A stretch of 64,000 nucleotides of DNA from assembly GCF_020181615.1 (NCBI RefSeq), contig NZ_CP084029.1, positions 2,984,520-3,048,519 on the forward strand, read 5' to 3'. Positions 46,033-56,019 of this stretch are shown here, piece by piece (the stretch's first letter is position 1; the number at the start of each line of letters is the position of its first letter). The stretch is from [Mycobacterium] crassicus (GTDB taxonomy: Bacteria > Actinomycetota > Actinomycetes > Mycobacteriales > Mycobacteriaceae). The position numbers and the translations under genes were made by a program. The notes beneath the pieces were generated by a model. That model ran no database searches, had not been told where the DNA came from, and worked only from the letters and a program-made list of their open reading frames with translations.

Positions 46033-47441
46033 TGGGCGACCTCGGTCCTGTCGGCGACGGCGAGCAGGGCGTTCAGTTCCTCGACGAAGTAGCCGAAGAG
46101 TTGCCAGCCGTCGTCGAGGACTTCCCGGTCCATCAACATGCAGATGTTGGCCTGCCCGCAGTAGCTCCACATGGTGATATTGAGCCCGGTGCCGTCGGCG
46201 AGTTGTCCGGTGGAGAACCAGTTGTCGAGCTTCCAATTATCCAGGTAAAGCTCATCCTTGGGGCCGGGAACGTTGGAAAGGACCAGATTGCCGAAAAGTC
46301 CGAAGCTGCCTCCCCGGCGGTGAATCACCTTGCGGATGAGGGCGATCCCCCAGGGCGGGACGACCTGCAACAGCGTGCTGATGTCCGCGCCGACCTCCTT
46401 GACCGCCCTGATGTGTTCTTTCATCTCAAGGTTCGCCTCGCGGCTGGCGGCAAGGCGCTGCAGTGGATCAGCGATATCGCTGCGCAGCCAGCAGAAGTCC
46501 TGCGTCGCGAAATTGCCCCGGCCTTCCATACCGGTGGGCCGTTCGCCGGCGAACGGGGTGGCGCCGATCAGCGGATGCTCGTCGGGGTCGTAGTCCGCGG
46601 CGACGAGGAGGCGTCGAACGGCACCGGCCACGCAGCTGCTGAAGACGTCGTTGATGGTGACATCCAGCGCCTTGCTCACGGTGACGAAGCTGTCCAGTGG
46701 GAGGCTGTCGCAGACGAAGGTGCGCCCGGCACTGAGGTTGACGTTCAGCGGTGTCTGCCGCATCATCCCGGCCGCCGGGTGTACCGGCGCTCCGGCCGAC
46801 TTGCGCCTGTGTTCCAACCTGATCCGCTGCCACAACCCGGCAGCCACCTTCGGCAGGTTGGCGATGGCGACTTCGGGGAAGTCGCGCACCGCCCAGCCGA
46901 GGCGCCGCAGCCATGACGGTAGCGGCGGCGGGTTGTAGGGCGGGGGGTCGTCGGACTTGATGCCCGGCTTCGGCTGGTAGAACCGTTGCATCAGCCAGGA
47001 TGCGCCGACACCGTCGACGTAGGCGTGGTGCACGAGCATCACGCACGCGACCTTGCCGTCGGCGAGTCCCTCGACGACCCACATCATCCACAGCGGCCTG
47101 CTGCGGTCGAGCTGATAGGCGTAGATGTCCGCCATGAACGCGCACAGGCTCTTGTGGTCGGCCGGCGGCGGGCAGGCAACACGACGAATGTGGTATCCGA
47201 GTTGGAAGTCTGGATCCTGCACCCAGTAGGGATGATTGAGGCTCAGCGGTGAGTCGAGGTACTTCCACCGCAGGATCGGCATCAGGTGCAGCCGGCGCGC
47301 CGCCTCGGCGCAGAACTTGTCGAAGGACCAGCCGTCGGGGTCGGTGGACGGATCGATGATCGCCACCTTGAACGTATGCATATACGCCTTGGGTGTCTCC
47401 ATGCCGAGCATGAATGCGTCGACCCCGTTGAGTCGTTCCAT
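46029..47441 (-). CDS. WS/DGAT-family acyltransferase (Rv3087-like)
   Basis: 470 residues, the second acyltransferase of the locus, only distantly similar to the first. Active site VHHAYVDGVGAS; RSRPLWMMWVVEGL before it; NDVFSSCVAGAVRRLL and LVLSNVPGPKDELYL later. It begins MERLNGVDAFMLGMETPKAYMH, typical of this family. Order and relation to Tgs4 and FadD13 follow the mymA operon. Start shares the last base of the esterase stop (TAATG). Confidence 0.93.
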   Translation of the reverse strand: MERLNGVDAFMLGMETPKAYMHTFKVAIIDPSTDPDGWSFDKFCAEAARRLHLMPILRWKYLDSPLSLNHPYWVQDPDFQLGYHIRRVACPPPADHKSLCAFMADIYAYQLDRSRPLWMMWVVEGLADGKVACVMLVHHAYVDGVGASWLMQRFYQPKPGIKSDDPPPYNPPPLPSWLRRLGWAVRDFPEVAIANLPKVAAGLWQRIRLEHRRKSAGAPVHPAAGMMRQTPLNVNLSAGRTFVCDSLPLDSFVTVSKALDVTINDVFSSCVAGAVRRLLVAADYDPDEHPLIGATPFAGERPTGMEGRGNFATQDFCWLRSDIADPLQRLAASREANLEMKEHIRAVKEVGADISTLLQVVPPWGIALIRKVIHRRGGSFGLFGNLVLSNVPGPKDELYLDNWKLDNWFSTGQLADGTGLNITMWSYCGQANICMLMDREVLDDGWQLFGYFVEELNALLAVADRTEVAQ

Positions 47442-48661
47442 TATCGCCTCCGCGCCGTCTGCTCGCCGTGCTTGCCGGTTCCGGATTTCTTGCGGCCCAA
47501 CCGATACGCTCGATGAGCCTCACCGAGGAAGATCCCGATCGCGGTCACGGCGGGCGGGGTGCGGGCACCGTCGGTCACGTCGAACCCGTGGTGGGCGCCG
47601 GGCAGCTCCAGATACCCCACAGCCGCCTGCGACGTCGCGCGCAGCCTGTCCACGAAGGCGGCCGCCTGAGCTACCGGGATGATGGTGTCGGCGGTACCGT
47701 GCACCACCAGGAACGGCGGCGCGTGCGGCCCGGTCCGCGCGATCGGCGATGCCGCCCGGAACAGCTCGCGGTGCCGATCGTGACGCTTGCGCACGACGAC
47801 TCGCTCAATGAAGTCCATGAACCGGCGCCGCTCCGGCGTGGATCGGTCTTCCCAGTCATAGCGCCCGTAGATGCCCACCACGGCATCCACCGACATGTCG
47901 GCGCCGGGCGGCAGATCCGTTTGCAGGCTTTGGTCGCCGGCGGTCAGACCGACCAGGGCGGCCAGGTGGCCACCGGCCGAGGCGCCCGCAATGGCGACGA
48001 AATCGCCGTCCCCGCCGAAGGTGTCGGCGTTGGCCCGCGCCCATGCCACCGCGGTCTTGACATCGTTGAGGTGGCGGGGCCAGCGATTGCGCGGGGAGAC
48101 GCGATAGTCGATCGACAGGCACAGCCAGCCCCGCTCGCAGAGGTGACTCAGCAGTGCATCGCCCTGCAGCGCGCGGCGGCCATGCACCCAACCGCCGCCG
48201 GGCACGAAGATCAGCACCGGCGCCGACATGGCGAGCGGCCCGGGTCGGCGCCAGACGTCCAACACCTGTTCCGGAGCCTCGCCGTAGCGCACCGACGCCC
48301 GGTAGAGGTACCGGCGGCGGTTCCGCTGGTGGCTCAAGACCGGGGGCAGCCGGCCGGGCGTCGGCCAGTCGATGTCGAGCCGCGCGGCCGGAACGATGTC
48401 GCGCAGGGCATCCGCGCACACCTGCTCGGTGCGCCTGCTGGACTGCTCGCCATGCGCACCTCGGCACGGCATGAACATTCCTTTGACCGCTGCAGAGGCG
48501 ATACCGGGAGCGCGTCCCCCGACCCACAGGCCCGCAGCAACCAACGTGCCGAACGGGGTGAGGCGCTTGCCGATGACGGGCACGGTTGCCAGCGACTCGC
48601 TCAGTGCCATGAGGTAGTCGACCGGACCGGTCCGCGGCTCGACATCCGCGTCTGGTTCCAC
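47441..48661 (-). CDS. Alpha/beta-hydrolase esterase (HSL/LipQ-LipM style)
   Basis: 406 residues. Hormone-sensitive-lipase-like fold with PGGGWVHG (oxyanion loop), the nucleophile in IAGASAGGHLAAL, Asp in HGTADTIIPVAQAAAF and His in PGAHHGFD. The N-terminal about 120 residues before the hydrolase core are predicted to be partly hydrophobic (TLVAAGLWVGGRAPGIASAAV), as in LipM/LipQ, and unlike M. tuberculosis LipR, which occupies this slot in the mymA operon. An esterase with an unknown lipid substrate. Upstream gap to the fadE remnant is 25 bp. Confidence 0.88.
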   Translation of the reverse strand: MEPDADVEPRTGPVDYLMALSESLATVPVIGKRLTPFGTLVAAGLWVGGRAPGIASAAVKGMFMPCRGAHGEQSSRRTEQVCADALRDIVPAARLDIDWPTPGRLPPVLSHQRNRRRYLYRASVRYGEAPEQVLDVWRRPGPLAMSAPVLIFVPGGGWVHGRRALQGDALLSHLCERGWLCLSIDYRVSPRNRWPRHLNDVKTAVAWARANADTFGGDGDFVAIAGASAGGHLAALVGLTAGDQSLQTDLPPGADMSVDAVVGIYGRYDWEDRSTPERRRFMDFIERVVVRKRHDRHRELFRAASPIARTGPHAPPFLVVHGTADTIIPVAQAAAFVDRLRATSQAAVGYLELPGAHHGFDVTDGARTPPAVTAIGIFLGEAHRAYRLGRKKSGTGKHGEQTARRR

Positions 48662-48686
48662 TTTGTGCCTCCTGTGTCCGCCCGCG

Positions 48687-49683
48687 TCAGCGCAGGAGGT
48701 GTCGGCTCATGACGACGCGCTGAATCTGGTTGGTGCCCTCATAGATCTGAGTGATCTTGGCATCACGCATCATCCGCTCCACCGGGAAATCAGTGGTGTA
48801 ACCCGCCCCACCGAACAACTGCACCGCATCGGTAGTGACCTCCATCGCCACATCCGAAGCAAAACACTTGCTGGCCGCGGAGATAAAACCCAACCCGGTC
48901 TCACCACGCTCGGCACGCGCCGCCGCCGAATACACCATCAACCGCGCCGCCTCAAGCTTCATCGCCATATCGGCCAACATGAACTGCACACCCTGAAAGC
49001 TGCTGATGTTCTTCCCGAACTGCTTGCGATCCTTGGTGTACTCAATCGCCGCATCCAACGCACCCTGGGCGATACCCACCGCCTGGGCACCAATCGTCGG
49101 ACGCGTGTGATCCAGGGTCCGCAACGCCGTCTTAAACCCCGTACCAGGCTCCCCGATGATCCGCCATCACCGTGTACCACGTGGACTTACCACCATTGGT
49201 GATCCAACACTTGGACCCATTCAGAATCCAGTCATCACCATCAGCCTTAGCCCGAGTACGCATCGCCGCGGCATCACTGCCCGCCTCGCGCTCCGACAGC
49301 GCATAAGAGGCCATCACCTCACCAGAGGCCAACCCCGGCAGCACCTGCGACTTGAGCTCATCCGAACCCGACAAGATCAACCCCATCGTGCCCAACTTGT
49401 TCACCGCCGGAATCAACGACGACGACGCACACACCCGCGCGACCTCCTCGATCACGATGCACGCCGCCACCGAGGCCGCGCCCTGACCGCCGTACTCCTC
49501 AGGCACATGCACCGCGTTGAAACCCGACGCATTCAACGCCGCCAAAGCCTCTTCCGGGAACCGGGCCCGCTCATCAACATCCTTGGCGTACGGAGCGATC
49601 TCCTTCTCCGCCAACGCCCGAATCGCTACCCGCAACTCATCGTGCTCCTCAGGCAACTTGAACAGATCAAACGAGGGATTCAT
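48687..49683 (-). pseudogene. Broken acyl-CoA dehydrogenase (FadE25-like) with internal out-of-frame deletion
   Basis: ATG 49683 overlaps the upstream SDR stop as ATGA and opens a FadE25-type reading frame (NPSFDLFKLPEEHDE ... ALSEREAGSDAA ... [11 protein letters not shown]). After [11 protein letters not shown] the frame changes to unrelated residues and stops at 49132. The rest of the enzyme continues in another frame from about 49165 down to 48687: [50 protein letters not shown] and the catalytic [10 protein letters not shown]. By comparison with FadE25 (about 389 residues) some 170 bp covering VTDPDRG...CRIPGD is gone. The junction CGG at 49161-49163 suggests recombination at a short repeat. 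No full enzyme can be made. Confidence 0.85.
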
Positions 49684-50624
49684 CGGGCGCTCCCCGCCTT
49701 CGCCCACGGAAAGAAGCGCCCCGCCGCGGCGGCGGTGAGCCGCTGATATCCCGGTCCGATGACCCGCACGAGCACGTCGAGGGCGTGCGCCTCCCACCCG
49801 ATCAACACCCGGGCACGGCCCGCGCGGACACCGTCGAGGATGGTCTGTGCGGCCATCTCCGGGGAATGCAGAAGTAGGTAGCGGTCGTAGAACTCGGCAA
49901 GGGTCCGGGCGTCTTCGCCGTCGCAGACGGTCGCGTTGCGGGCCACCCCGGTCTTGATGCCGCCCGGGTGCACACACGTCACCTTGACCGGATGGCCACT
50001 GATCAACATTTCCTGGCGCAGCGCCTCGGTGAAGCCGCGAACAGCGAATTTCGCTGCGTTGTAGGCGCTTTGACCCGGAACCGCGATCAAGCCGAACAGG
50101 CTGGAGACATTGACGATGTGCCCGTCCCCGGATGCGATGAGATGCGGCAGAAAGGCTTTGGTGCCGTTGACCACGCCCCAGAAGTCGACATCGATGACTC
50201 GCTCGATGTCCTTGAACGCCGCCTTCTCGACGTCGCCGTTGTAGGCGATTCCAGCGTTGTTGTAGACCTGGTGCACGCAGCCGAAGTGATCGGCTACGTC
50301 GTCGGCGTACGCCAGCATCTTCGCGCGTTCGGCCACATTGAGCTGGTCGGCCTTCACCTGCGCTCCCAGCTCCTGCGACTTGCGGACGGTGTCGGCGAGC
50401 CCGTCGGTGTCGATGTCGGACAGCGCGAGTTTGGCGCCTTGGGCGGCGAGGTTGAGCGCCAGCGCTTTACCGATCCCGGAGCCCGCACCGGTGATGACGA
50501 CGACCTTGCCCGCGAATCGGGGGTCGGGGTCAACCGGGCGGCGGCCGCGCATTCCGGCCAGGGCGATGACGATCCCGGAAGATCCCAGTCCTGGTGCCCA
50601 ACGGGGTAGGCGTTGCGAAATCAT
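49680..50624 (-). CDS. SDR-family dehydrogenase (Rv3085/SadH-like)
   Basis: About 314 residues. Classical SDR: VVITGAGSGIGKALALNLAAQGAKLALSDIDTDGL, VYNNAGIAYNG, VDFWGVVNGTKAFL, VSSLFGLIAVPGQSAYNAAKFAVRG (Ser, Tyr and Lys of the catalytic triad), HPGGIKTGVARNA. It matches M. tuberculosis Rv3085 of the mymA operon over its whole core. Two starts are possible: ATG 50696 gives 24 extra residues (SENDKKTSENVK...) that are encoded by the direct-repeat operator region, so ATG 50624 is preferred. First gene of the operon, head to head with virS. Confidence 0.9.
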   Translation of the reverse strand: MISQRLPRWAPGLGSSGIVIALAGMRGRRPVDPDPRFAGKVVVITGAGSGIGKALALNLAAQGAKLALSDIDTDGLADTVRKSQELGAQVKADQLNVAERAKMLAYADDVADHFGCVHQVYNNAGIAYNGDVEKAAFKDIERVIDVDFWGVVNGTKAFLPHLIASGDGHIVNVSSLFGLIAVPGQSAYNAAKFAVRGFTEALRQEMLISGHPVKVTCVHPGGIKTGVARNATVCDGEDARTLAEFYDRYLLLHSPEMAAQTILDGVRAGRARVLIGWEAHALDVLVRVIGPGYQRLTAAAAGRFFPWAKAGSAR

Positions 50625-50662
50625 GCCCCGATCTTGTCCACCGCCGGCGGGTTCGGTCTTGA

Positions 50663-50694
50663 CATTTTCCGACGTTTTTTTATCATTTTCCGAC
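50663..50694. promoter_or_regulatory. Two direct repeats CATTTTCCGAC, 21 bp apart, in the virS/operon divergent promoter
   Basis: CATTTTCCGAC occurs at 50663-50673 and again, identical, at 50684-50694, start to start 21 bp, i.e. two helical turns. The spacer contains a T7 run. Direct repeats of about 20-21 bp period are the standard form of AraC/XylS-type activator half-sites. They lie between the SDR start (50624) and virS (50723), so they could control both. Confidence 0.6.
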
Positions 50695-50722
50695 AATCGA
50701 GTTGATGGGGGTGGCGAACGAG

Positions 50723-51730
50723 ATGTCGTCGGGCAGTTTCATCCGCGCCCCGGCCGCGTCGGGTTACGCCGAGCTGGTCCGCGAACTCGGCGGCGACCCA
50801 CCGGCGTTCCTGGCGCGCTTTCATATCCCGGCCGAGGTGGAACAGCAGGAGGACGCGTTCGTTCCAGTCGACGCGTTCATTCGGATGCTGGAGGCCACCG
50901 CCGATGAACTCCGCTGCCCGGAGTTCGGGCTTCGCCTTGCCTACCTGCAGGGATTGCACATCCTCGGCCCGATCGCGGTGATCGCGCGCAATGCCCAGAC
51001 CGTGCTGAGTGGTCTGGGCGCGATCTCGCGGTTTCTGTATATCCACTCCCCTGCTCTGGAGCTGACCGAACGTCGAACGCCGCGGGGTATCGCGTTCAGC
51101 TACGAGGTGACCGAGCGGGGAATCCCCTACCCGCTGCAGGCCTACGAGCTCAGCATGGGCATCGCCGTGCGGATCCTGCAGTTGCTCGGCGGCCCGAGCG
51201 CACGCCCGGAGTCGGTCTCGTTCATTCACCGGCAACAGGCCTCCGACAGCGCCTACCGCGAGGCGCTGGGTTGCCCGGTGCGCTTCGATCAGAGCTGGTG
51301 CGGGTTCGAGCTGCCCACGCATCTGGCCGAACGGCGCATCGAGAACGCCGATCCCCACACCAGCCGCATTGCCACCCAGTATCTGGAGTCGACCTACCTG
51401 CCGAAATCCTCGCCGCTGGCGGCGCGGGTGGCTGAGCTGGCACGCCGGCTGTTGCCCACCGGGCAGTGCAGCATCGACGTCATCGCCGCCGAACTGGCCC
51501 TGCATCCCAGGACCCTGCAACGACGATTGGCGATCGAAGGGGTCAGCGGCCGAGACATCGTCGACGAGCAGCGCCGCATCCAGGCGATGCGGTACCTCGC
51601 CGAGCCCGGACTACCGGTGCGACAGATCGTCGTCCTGCTCGGTTACACCGAACAGAGTGCGCTGAACCGGTCTTGTCGCCGCTGGTTCGGAAAGACGCCG
51701 CGCGAGTGTCAGGACAGTGGGTGCGGCTAG
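50723..51730 (+). CDS. virS: AraC/XylS-type regulator VirS
   Basis: 335 residues. N-terminal arabinose_bd-type domain (RELGGDPPAFLARFHIPAEVEQQEDAF, landmark) and the C-terminal double helix-turn-helix: IAAELALHPRTLQRRLAIEG and IVVLLGYTEQSALNRSCRRWFGKTPRE. Aligns with M. tuberculosis VirS along nearly all of its length, including the start: MSSGSFIRA against MELGSLIRA. ATG 50723 is chosen for that reason; TTG 50702, ATG 50705 and GTG 50711 are possible alternatives. Divergent from the operon it should activate. VirS is known to respond to acidic conditions in M. tuberculosis. Confidence 0.94.
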   Translation: MSSGSFIRAPAASGYAELVRELGGDPPAFLARFHIPAEVEQQEDAFVPVDAFIRMLEATADELRCPEFGLRLAYLQGLHILGPIAVIARNAQTVLSGLGAISRFLYIHSPALELTERRTPRGIAFSYEVTERGIPYPLQAYELSMGIAVRILQLLGGPSARPESVSFIHRQQASDSAYREALGCPVRFDQSWCGFELPTHLAERRIENADPHTSRIATQYLESTYLPKSSPLAARVAELARRLLPTGQCSIDVIAAELALHPRTLQRRLAIEGVSGRDIVDEQRRIQAMRYLAEPGLPVRQIVVLLGYTEQSALNRSCRRWFGKTPRECQDSGCG

Positions 51731-51748
51731 CCGCCGCGCTGCCGGGCG

Positions 51749-52054
51749 CTACTCCGGCAGCCGCAGCTCGGGTTTCTCGACCTCTTCGATGTTGACGTCC
51801 TTGAAGGTGACCACCCGCACCTGCTTGACGAAGCGGGCCGGGCGGTACATGTCCCACACCCAGGCGTCGGCCAGCCGAAGCTCGAAATACACCTCGCCGT
51901 CGGCATTGCGTGGCACCATCTCCACGCTGTTGGCCAGGTAGAAGCGCCGTTCGGTCTCCACGACGTAACTGAACTGCCCCACGATGTCCTTGTATTCGCG
52001 GTACAGCGAGAGTTCCATCTCGGTTTCGTACTTCTCGAGATCTTCGGCACTCAT
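51749..52054 (-). CDS. DUF2469 protein (Rv2901c-like)
   Basis: 101 residues, the exact usual size of this actinobacterial family. [23 protein letters not shown] is nearly invariant; [18 protein letters not shown] and [27 protein letters not shown] follow. Function unknown, but the gene is almost always linked to rnhB-lepB-rplS. Its ATG overlaps the rnhB stop (ATGA). Confidence 0.93.
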   Translation of the reverse strand: MSAEDLEKYETEMELSLYREYKDIVGQFSYVVETERRFYLANSVEMVPRNADGEVYFELRLADAWVWDMYRPARFVKQVRVVTFKDVNIEEVEKPELRLPE

Positions 52055-52773
52055 CTGCTCAGCCGTCCTTCTGCTCGGTTCGTCCCCATTGTCCCAGTCG
52101 TCGCCCCAGTCCCGGCCAAGGCCAGTGCCACGTTGCGCACGTTGATAAACGAGTAGCGATGTTGGCTGCAGGGTCCCAACGCCGTCAGCGCCGCGGTGTG
52201 CGCCGCGGTGGAATAGCCCTTGTGCTCCGCAAAGCCGTAACCGGGGTGGTCGGCGTCCAGGGTCGCCATGTAGCGGTCCCGACTGACCTTGGCCAGCACG
52301 CTCGCCGCGGCGATACACGCCGCCGCACCGTCGCCGCCGATCACCGGAAGCGAAGGCATCGGCAACCCCGGCACCCGGAACCCGTCGGAGAGCACGTAAC
52401 CCGGCCGCACCGACAACCCGGCCACCGCACGTCGCATGCCCTCGATATTGGCCGCGTGTACCCCGCGCGCGTCGACATCGGCGGGCTCGATGAACACCAC
52501 GTGGTAGGCCAGCGCATACCTGCGGATCAGCGGGAACAGTTGCTCGCGGGTCTTCTCGGTGAGCTTCTTGGAGTCGTCAAGGGCCGCCAGCGCGGCAGGT
52601 TTACCCGGCCCGAGCACACAGGCGGCCACCACCAGCGGTCCGGCGCAGGCGCCTCGGCCCACTTCGTCGACTCCGGCAACAGGCCCCAGGCCGCTGCGGA
52701 ACAGCGCCGATTCCAAGGTGCGTAGCCCGGGTGAGCGGCGGATCACCGGGCGCGGCGGCCAGCCGGGGGCCAT
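52051..52773 (-). CDS. rnhB: Ribonuclease HII
   Basis: 240 residues. Degrades the RNA of RNA-DNA hybrids and nicks at misincorporated ribonucleotides. Catalytic [16 protein letters not shown] supplies the first Asp-Glu, and [21 protein letters not shown] [11 protein letters not shown] and [17 protein letters not shown] follow with the other acidic residues. The first about 30 residues ([21 protein letters not shown]) are typical for mycobacteria. Small C-terminal Ser/Gly/Thr tail. Confidence 0.96.
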   Translation of the reverse strand: MAPGWPPRPVIRRSPGLRTLESALFRSGLGPVAGVDEVGRGACAGPLVVAACVLGPGKPAALAALDDSKKLTEKTREQLFPLIRRYALAYHVVFIEPADVDARGVHAANIEGMRRAVAGLSVRPGYVLSDGFRVPGLPMPSLPVIGGDGAAACIAAASVLAKVSRDRYMATLDADHPGYGFAEHKGYSTAAHTAALTALGPCSQHRYSFINVRNVALALAGTGATTGTMGTNRAEGRLSR

Positions 52774-52775
52774 GG

Positions 52776-53612
52776 CTACGGGCCCTGCTGCGGGTTGATC
52801 GCTTTCACCGGCCCCCAGCGCGACGGCGGCCAGGCGATGAATCGGGTCTTGCCGATCACGTTGGCCACCGGCACGGTCCCCAGGTTCGGGTCGTCACCGG
52901 TGCACAGCAGTCGGTTCTGCACGTCGGCCGGGCTGTTGGCGCAGTGCGCGCGCGAGTCCGACGAGTGGGTGCGGTTGTCGCCCATCACCCAGAGCCGGCC
53001 GTCGGGCACGGTCACCGGACCGAACTCGGGGCCAAGGCACGGGTAGACGATCGGGTCGACCATCAGGGTGGCCGGGTTCAGGTACGGCTCGTCGAGGGTC
53101 TTGCCGTCGACGGTCAGGCCGGTGTCGTTGCGGCACTGCACCGTCTGGCCGCCGACCGCGATGACCCGCTTGACCAAGTCGTTCTCGTCGGGCGGTACGA
53201 ACCCGATGAACGACAGGGTGTTCTGCACCCATCGGATCGCGGTGTTGTCCGAGCGGATCGACTTGTAGCCCACGTTCCATGACGGCGGGCCCTGGAAGAC
53301 GACGACATCGCCGGGTTCCGGTTTGCTGAACCGGTAAGTCACCTTGTCGACCATGATCCGGTCGCCGACGCACCCGTGGCAGCCGTGCAGTGTCGGCTCC
53401 ATCGACTCCGACGGAATCAGGTACGGACGCGCCACGAACGTCAGCATCAGGTAGTACAGCAGCAGCGCGGTCGCCACCAGGATGGTCGACTCGCGAAGCG
53501 TGGTGCGCTTGCCGCCCTCAGGTTCCGGCGCGGCACCTACTGCCTCGGGTTTTTCCTCGGGCTGGTCGGCCTCGGGAGCGTGCTCGGGTGACGAGCCCGT
53601 GGTGTCGGTCAC
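52776..53612 (-). CDS. lepB: Signal peptidase I
   Basis: 278 residues. Membrane-bound serine protease removing signal peptides. An acidic cytosolic N-terminal tail of about 40 residues ([18 protein letters not shown]) precedes one transmembrane helix ([18 protein letters not shown]). The nucleophile is Ser70 in PSESMEPTL; the Lys base is in [24 protein letters not shown] is box E. Two base pairs separate it from the rnhB start. Order lepB-rnhB-DUF2469 as in other mycobacteria. Confidence 0.96.
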   Translation of the reverse strand: MTDTTGSSPEHAPEADQPEEKPEAVGAAPEPEGGKRTTLRESTILVATALLLYYLMLTFVARPYLIPSESMEPTLHGCHGCVGDRIMVDKVTYRFSKPEPGDVVVFQGPPSWNVGYKSIRSDNTAIRWVQNTLSFIGFVPPDENDLVKRVIAVGGQTVQCRNDTGLTVDGKTLDEPYLNPATLMVDPIVYPCLGPEFGPVTVPDGRLWVMGDNRTHSSDSRAHCANSPADVQNRLLCTGDDPNLGTVPVANVIGKTRFIAWPPSRWGPVKAINPQQGP

Positions 53613-53683
53613 GAGATCAGGGTAGTGACCGCGTCAGCGGAGCTGTAGACCGACCGGAGGAAGCCCGGCGCGGACTGCGCCAG

Positions 53684-54025
<342 letters not shown>

Positions 54026-54408
54026 TGCGGAAACACTTCCTCGGGGTCGCGGCTGCCGACCGGCCTGCACGCGGGTTACGCGTTCAGACGCAGCCGAGCC
54101 GATGGGTTCGGGCCTGCTGTCGCACTGTGCGGTGACCGGGACGCCAGGTCCCCGCTGCAGACCAACTGTCGGGCGACAACTGCTCAATTGTGCCAGACGC
54201 GGCGCAACCAGTGAAATCGCGCAAATCGCCGCTGGTTGTTACCGGGACAACCGCCGGGCACGTGATAAGTCTGAAGGTGACCGAACTGCACGATCCGAGT
54301 GTCCACGCGGTAATCTGTCCGCCGGGCCGATGGCATCAGTGTGGCAAAGCCCGTAACCCCATGTCGGTGTCCACATGCGACTCATACCTGCCGAGGAGGC
54401 CACCCGCC
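54026..54408. other. 383-bp divergent intergenic region between rplS and lppW
   Basis: Carries the rplS leader (minus) and lppW leader (plus). A 5-bp hairpin GGGAC-gccag-GTCCC is at 54138-54152, and TAATCT at 54311-54316 is a possible lppW -10 with no convincing -35. GAGGAGG at 54393-54399 is a strong ribosome site for lppW. No additional gene is seen. Confidence 0.5.
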
Positions 54409-55314
54409 GTGCGGCCATCGATGCTCCTGTTGACCATCGTCATGGTGATTTCGACGGTGATCTTCGGCTGCGATGAGAAAGTCTACGGCGCCGCCGCCAC
54501 GCGGCCCCAGTACCGGACACCCGAGGTGACCCCGGTGGCCACGGCGATCGAAGCGCCCCGCGCCCCAGCAATCCAACCGGCAGCGGTGGTCGACAGCTTG
54601 GCGACGCGTCTGCAGGAGGCCACCGAGGAAGCGGCCAAGGCCGGTGCCAACATCTCGGTGGCGGTGCTGGACCGGATCTCGCATCAATTGGTGACCAACG
54701 GCAACACCCGGCCGATCGCCACCGCGTCGGTGGTCAAGCTGTTCATCGCCGACGACCTGCTGATACATGCCCCGGAGACCCCGTTGTCCGCCGATGACCG
54801 GGCCGCCTTGGATGTCATGCTGCAGTCGTCGGATGACGGAGCCGCCGAAACGTTCTGGAACTCGGGCGGTGGCAATGCGATCGTCACCCGGGTGGCGAGC
54901 CGGTACGGGCTGGCCGGCACCGCACCGCCGTCGAACGGGGCATGGTGGAACACCATCAGCACCGCACCGGACCTGGCACGGTATTACGACATGCTGCTCA
55001 ACGGCTCCGGCGGTCTGCCGATGGATCGGGCCAATCTGATCATCAACGACCTCGCGCAGGCCACCCCGACCGGCATTGACGGTTACCCGCAGCGGTTCGG
55101 GATCCCGGAGGGCCTGTACAACGAGCCGACGGCGGTCAAGCAGGGCTGGATGTGCTGCATCGGCAACAACTGGATGCACCTGTCGACCGGCGTGGTCGGC
55201 GCGGATCGTCGCTATGTGGTGGTGATCGAGTCGCTGCAGCCCAGCGACGACACCACCGCGCGCGCCACGATCACCCAGGCCGTCAAAACCATCTTCCCCG
55301 GCGGCCGGATCTAG
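54409..55314 (+). CDS. lppW: Lipoprotein LppW, serine beta-lactamase-like fold
   Basis: 301 residues from GTG 54409, ten bases after a strong GAGGAGG. The signal peptide ([16 protein letters not shown]) ends in a lipobox Cys. The mature part resembles class-A beta-lactamase folds: the ISVAVLDR strand, [13 protein letters not shown] (SxxK-like), [17 protein letters not shown] (SDD in place of SDN) and VKQGWMC (KxG-like). Collinear with M. tuberculosis LppW, including [12 protein letters not shown]. It lies on the cell surface; enzymatic activity is not established. Ends overlapping trmD by 4 bp, tail to tail. Confidence 0.93.
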   Translation: MRPSMLLLTIVMVISTVIFGCDEKVYGAAATRPQYRTPEVTPVATAIEAPRAPAIQPAAVVDSLATRLQEATEEAAKAGANISVAVLDRISHQLVTNGNTRPIATASVVKLFIADDLLIHAPETPLSADDRAALDVMLQSSDDGAAETFWNSGGGNAIVTRVASRYGLAGTAPPSNGAWWNTISTAPDLARYYDMLLNGSGGLPMDRANLIINDLAQATPTGIDGYPQRFGIPEGLYNEPTAVKQGWMCCIGNNWMHLSTGVVGADRRYVVVIESLQPSDDTTARATITQAVKTIFPGGRI

Positions 55315-56012
55315 CCGGTTTCGTGGCCGCCCAGTAAATCCGGGCGGCGTTCCCTGGTGCGCTGCAGTGCCGCCTCGTGCCGCCAGGCATCGATGCGTGC
55401 GTGGTCTCCGGACAGCAGCACCTCGGGCACCGGTAGGTCACGCCAGAGGGGTGGGCGGGTGTAGCTCGGCCCCTCCAGCAGTCCGTCGCGGTCGGCCGAG
55501 TGCGAGTCATCCTGAGGTGACTGCGGATTGCCCAGGACCCCCGGCATCAGCCGCAGCGCCGCCTCGAGCATCACCAGCACCGCGACTTCGCCGCCCGCCA
55601 GCACGTAGTCGCCGATTGACACCTCTTCGACCCGCATCCGCCGTGCCGCGTCGTCGGCGACCCGCTGGTCGATGCCCTCGTAGCGTCCGCAGGCGAACAC
55701 CAGGTGCTCTTCGTGACTCCACCGCTGTGCGGTGGCCTGATCGAAGCGCACCCCGGCCGGTGTGGGTATGACGAGAAGGGTTTGTTCCGTGCAGATCTCG
55801 TCGAGCGCTTCGCCCCACACCGGTGCCTTCATCACCATCCCGGGGCCGCCGCCGTAGGGCGAGTCATCCACCGAGCGGTGCACATCGCGGGTCCAGCGCC
55901 GCAGGTCGTGGACCGCCAGCTCGACCATCCCGGATTCGATCGCCTTGCCGGGCAGCGACTGACGGATCGGATCCAGGTAGTCGGGGAAGATCGTGACGAC
56001 ATCAATCCTCAT
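55311..56012 (-). CDS. trmD: tRNA (guanine37-N1)-methyltransferase
   Basis: 233 residues. SPOUT-class enzyme methylating G37 to prevent frameshifts. [20 protein letters not shown] at the start, [34 protein letters not shown] (the knotted SAM loop), [13 protein letters not shown]. Third of rpsP-KH-rimM-trmD. C-terminus overlaps lppW. Confidence 0.97.
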   Translation of the reverse strand: MRIDVVTIFPDYLDPIRQSLPGKAIESGMVELAVHDLRRWTRDVHRSVDDSPYGGGPGMVMKAPVWGEALDEICTEQTLLVIPTPAGVRFDQATAQRWSHEEHLVFACGRYEGIDQRVADDAARRMRVEEVSIGDYVLAGGEVAVLVMLEAALRLMPGVLGNPQSPQDDSHSADRDGLLEGPSYTRPPLWRDLPVPEVLLSGDHARIDAWRHEAALQRTRERRPDLLGGHETG

Positions 56013-56019
56013 GCCGCGC

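Noticed and set aside
54190..54408. Extra 73 codons at the start of lppW
   Set aside because: They precede a strong ribosome site at 54393-54399 and would place the lipobox signal far inside the protein.
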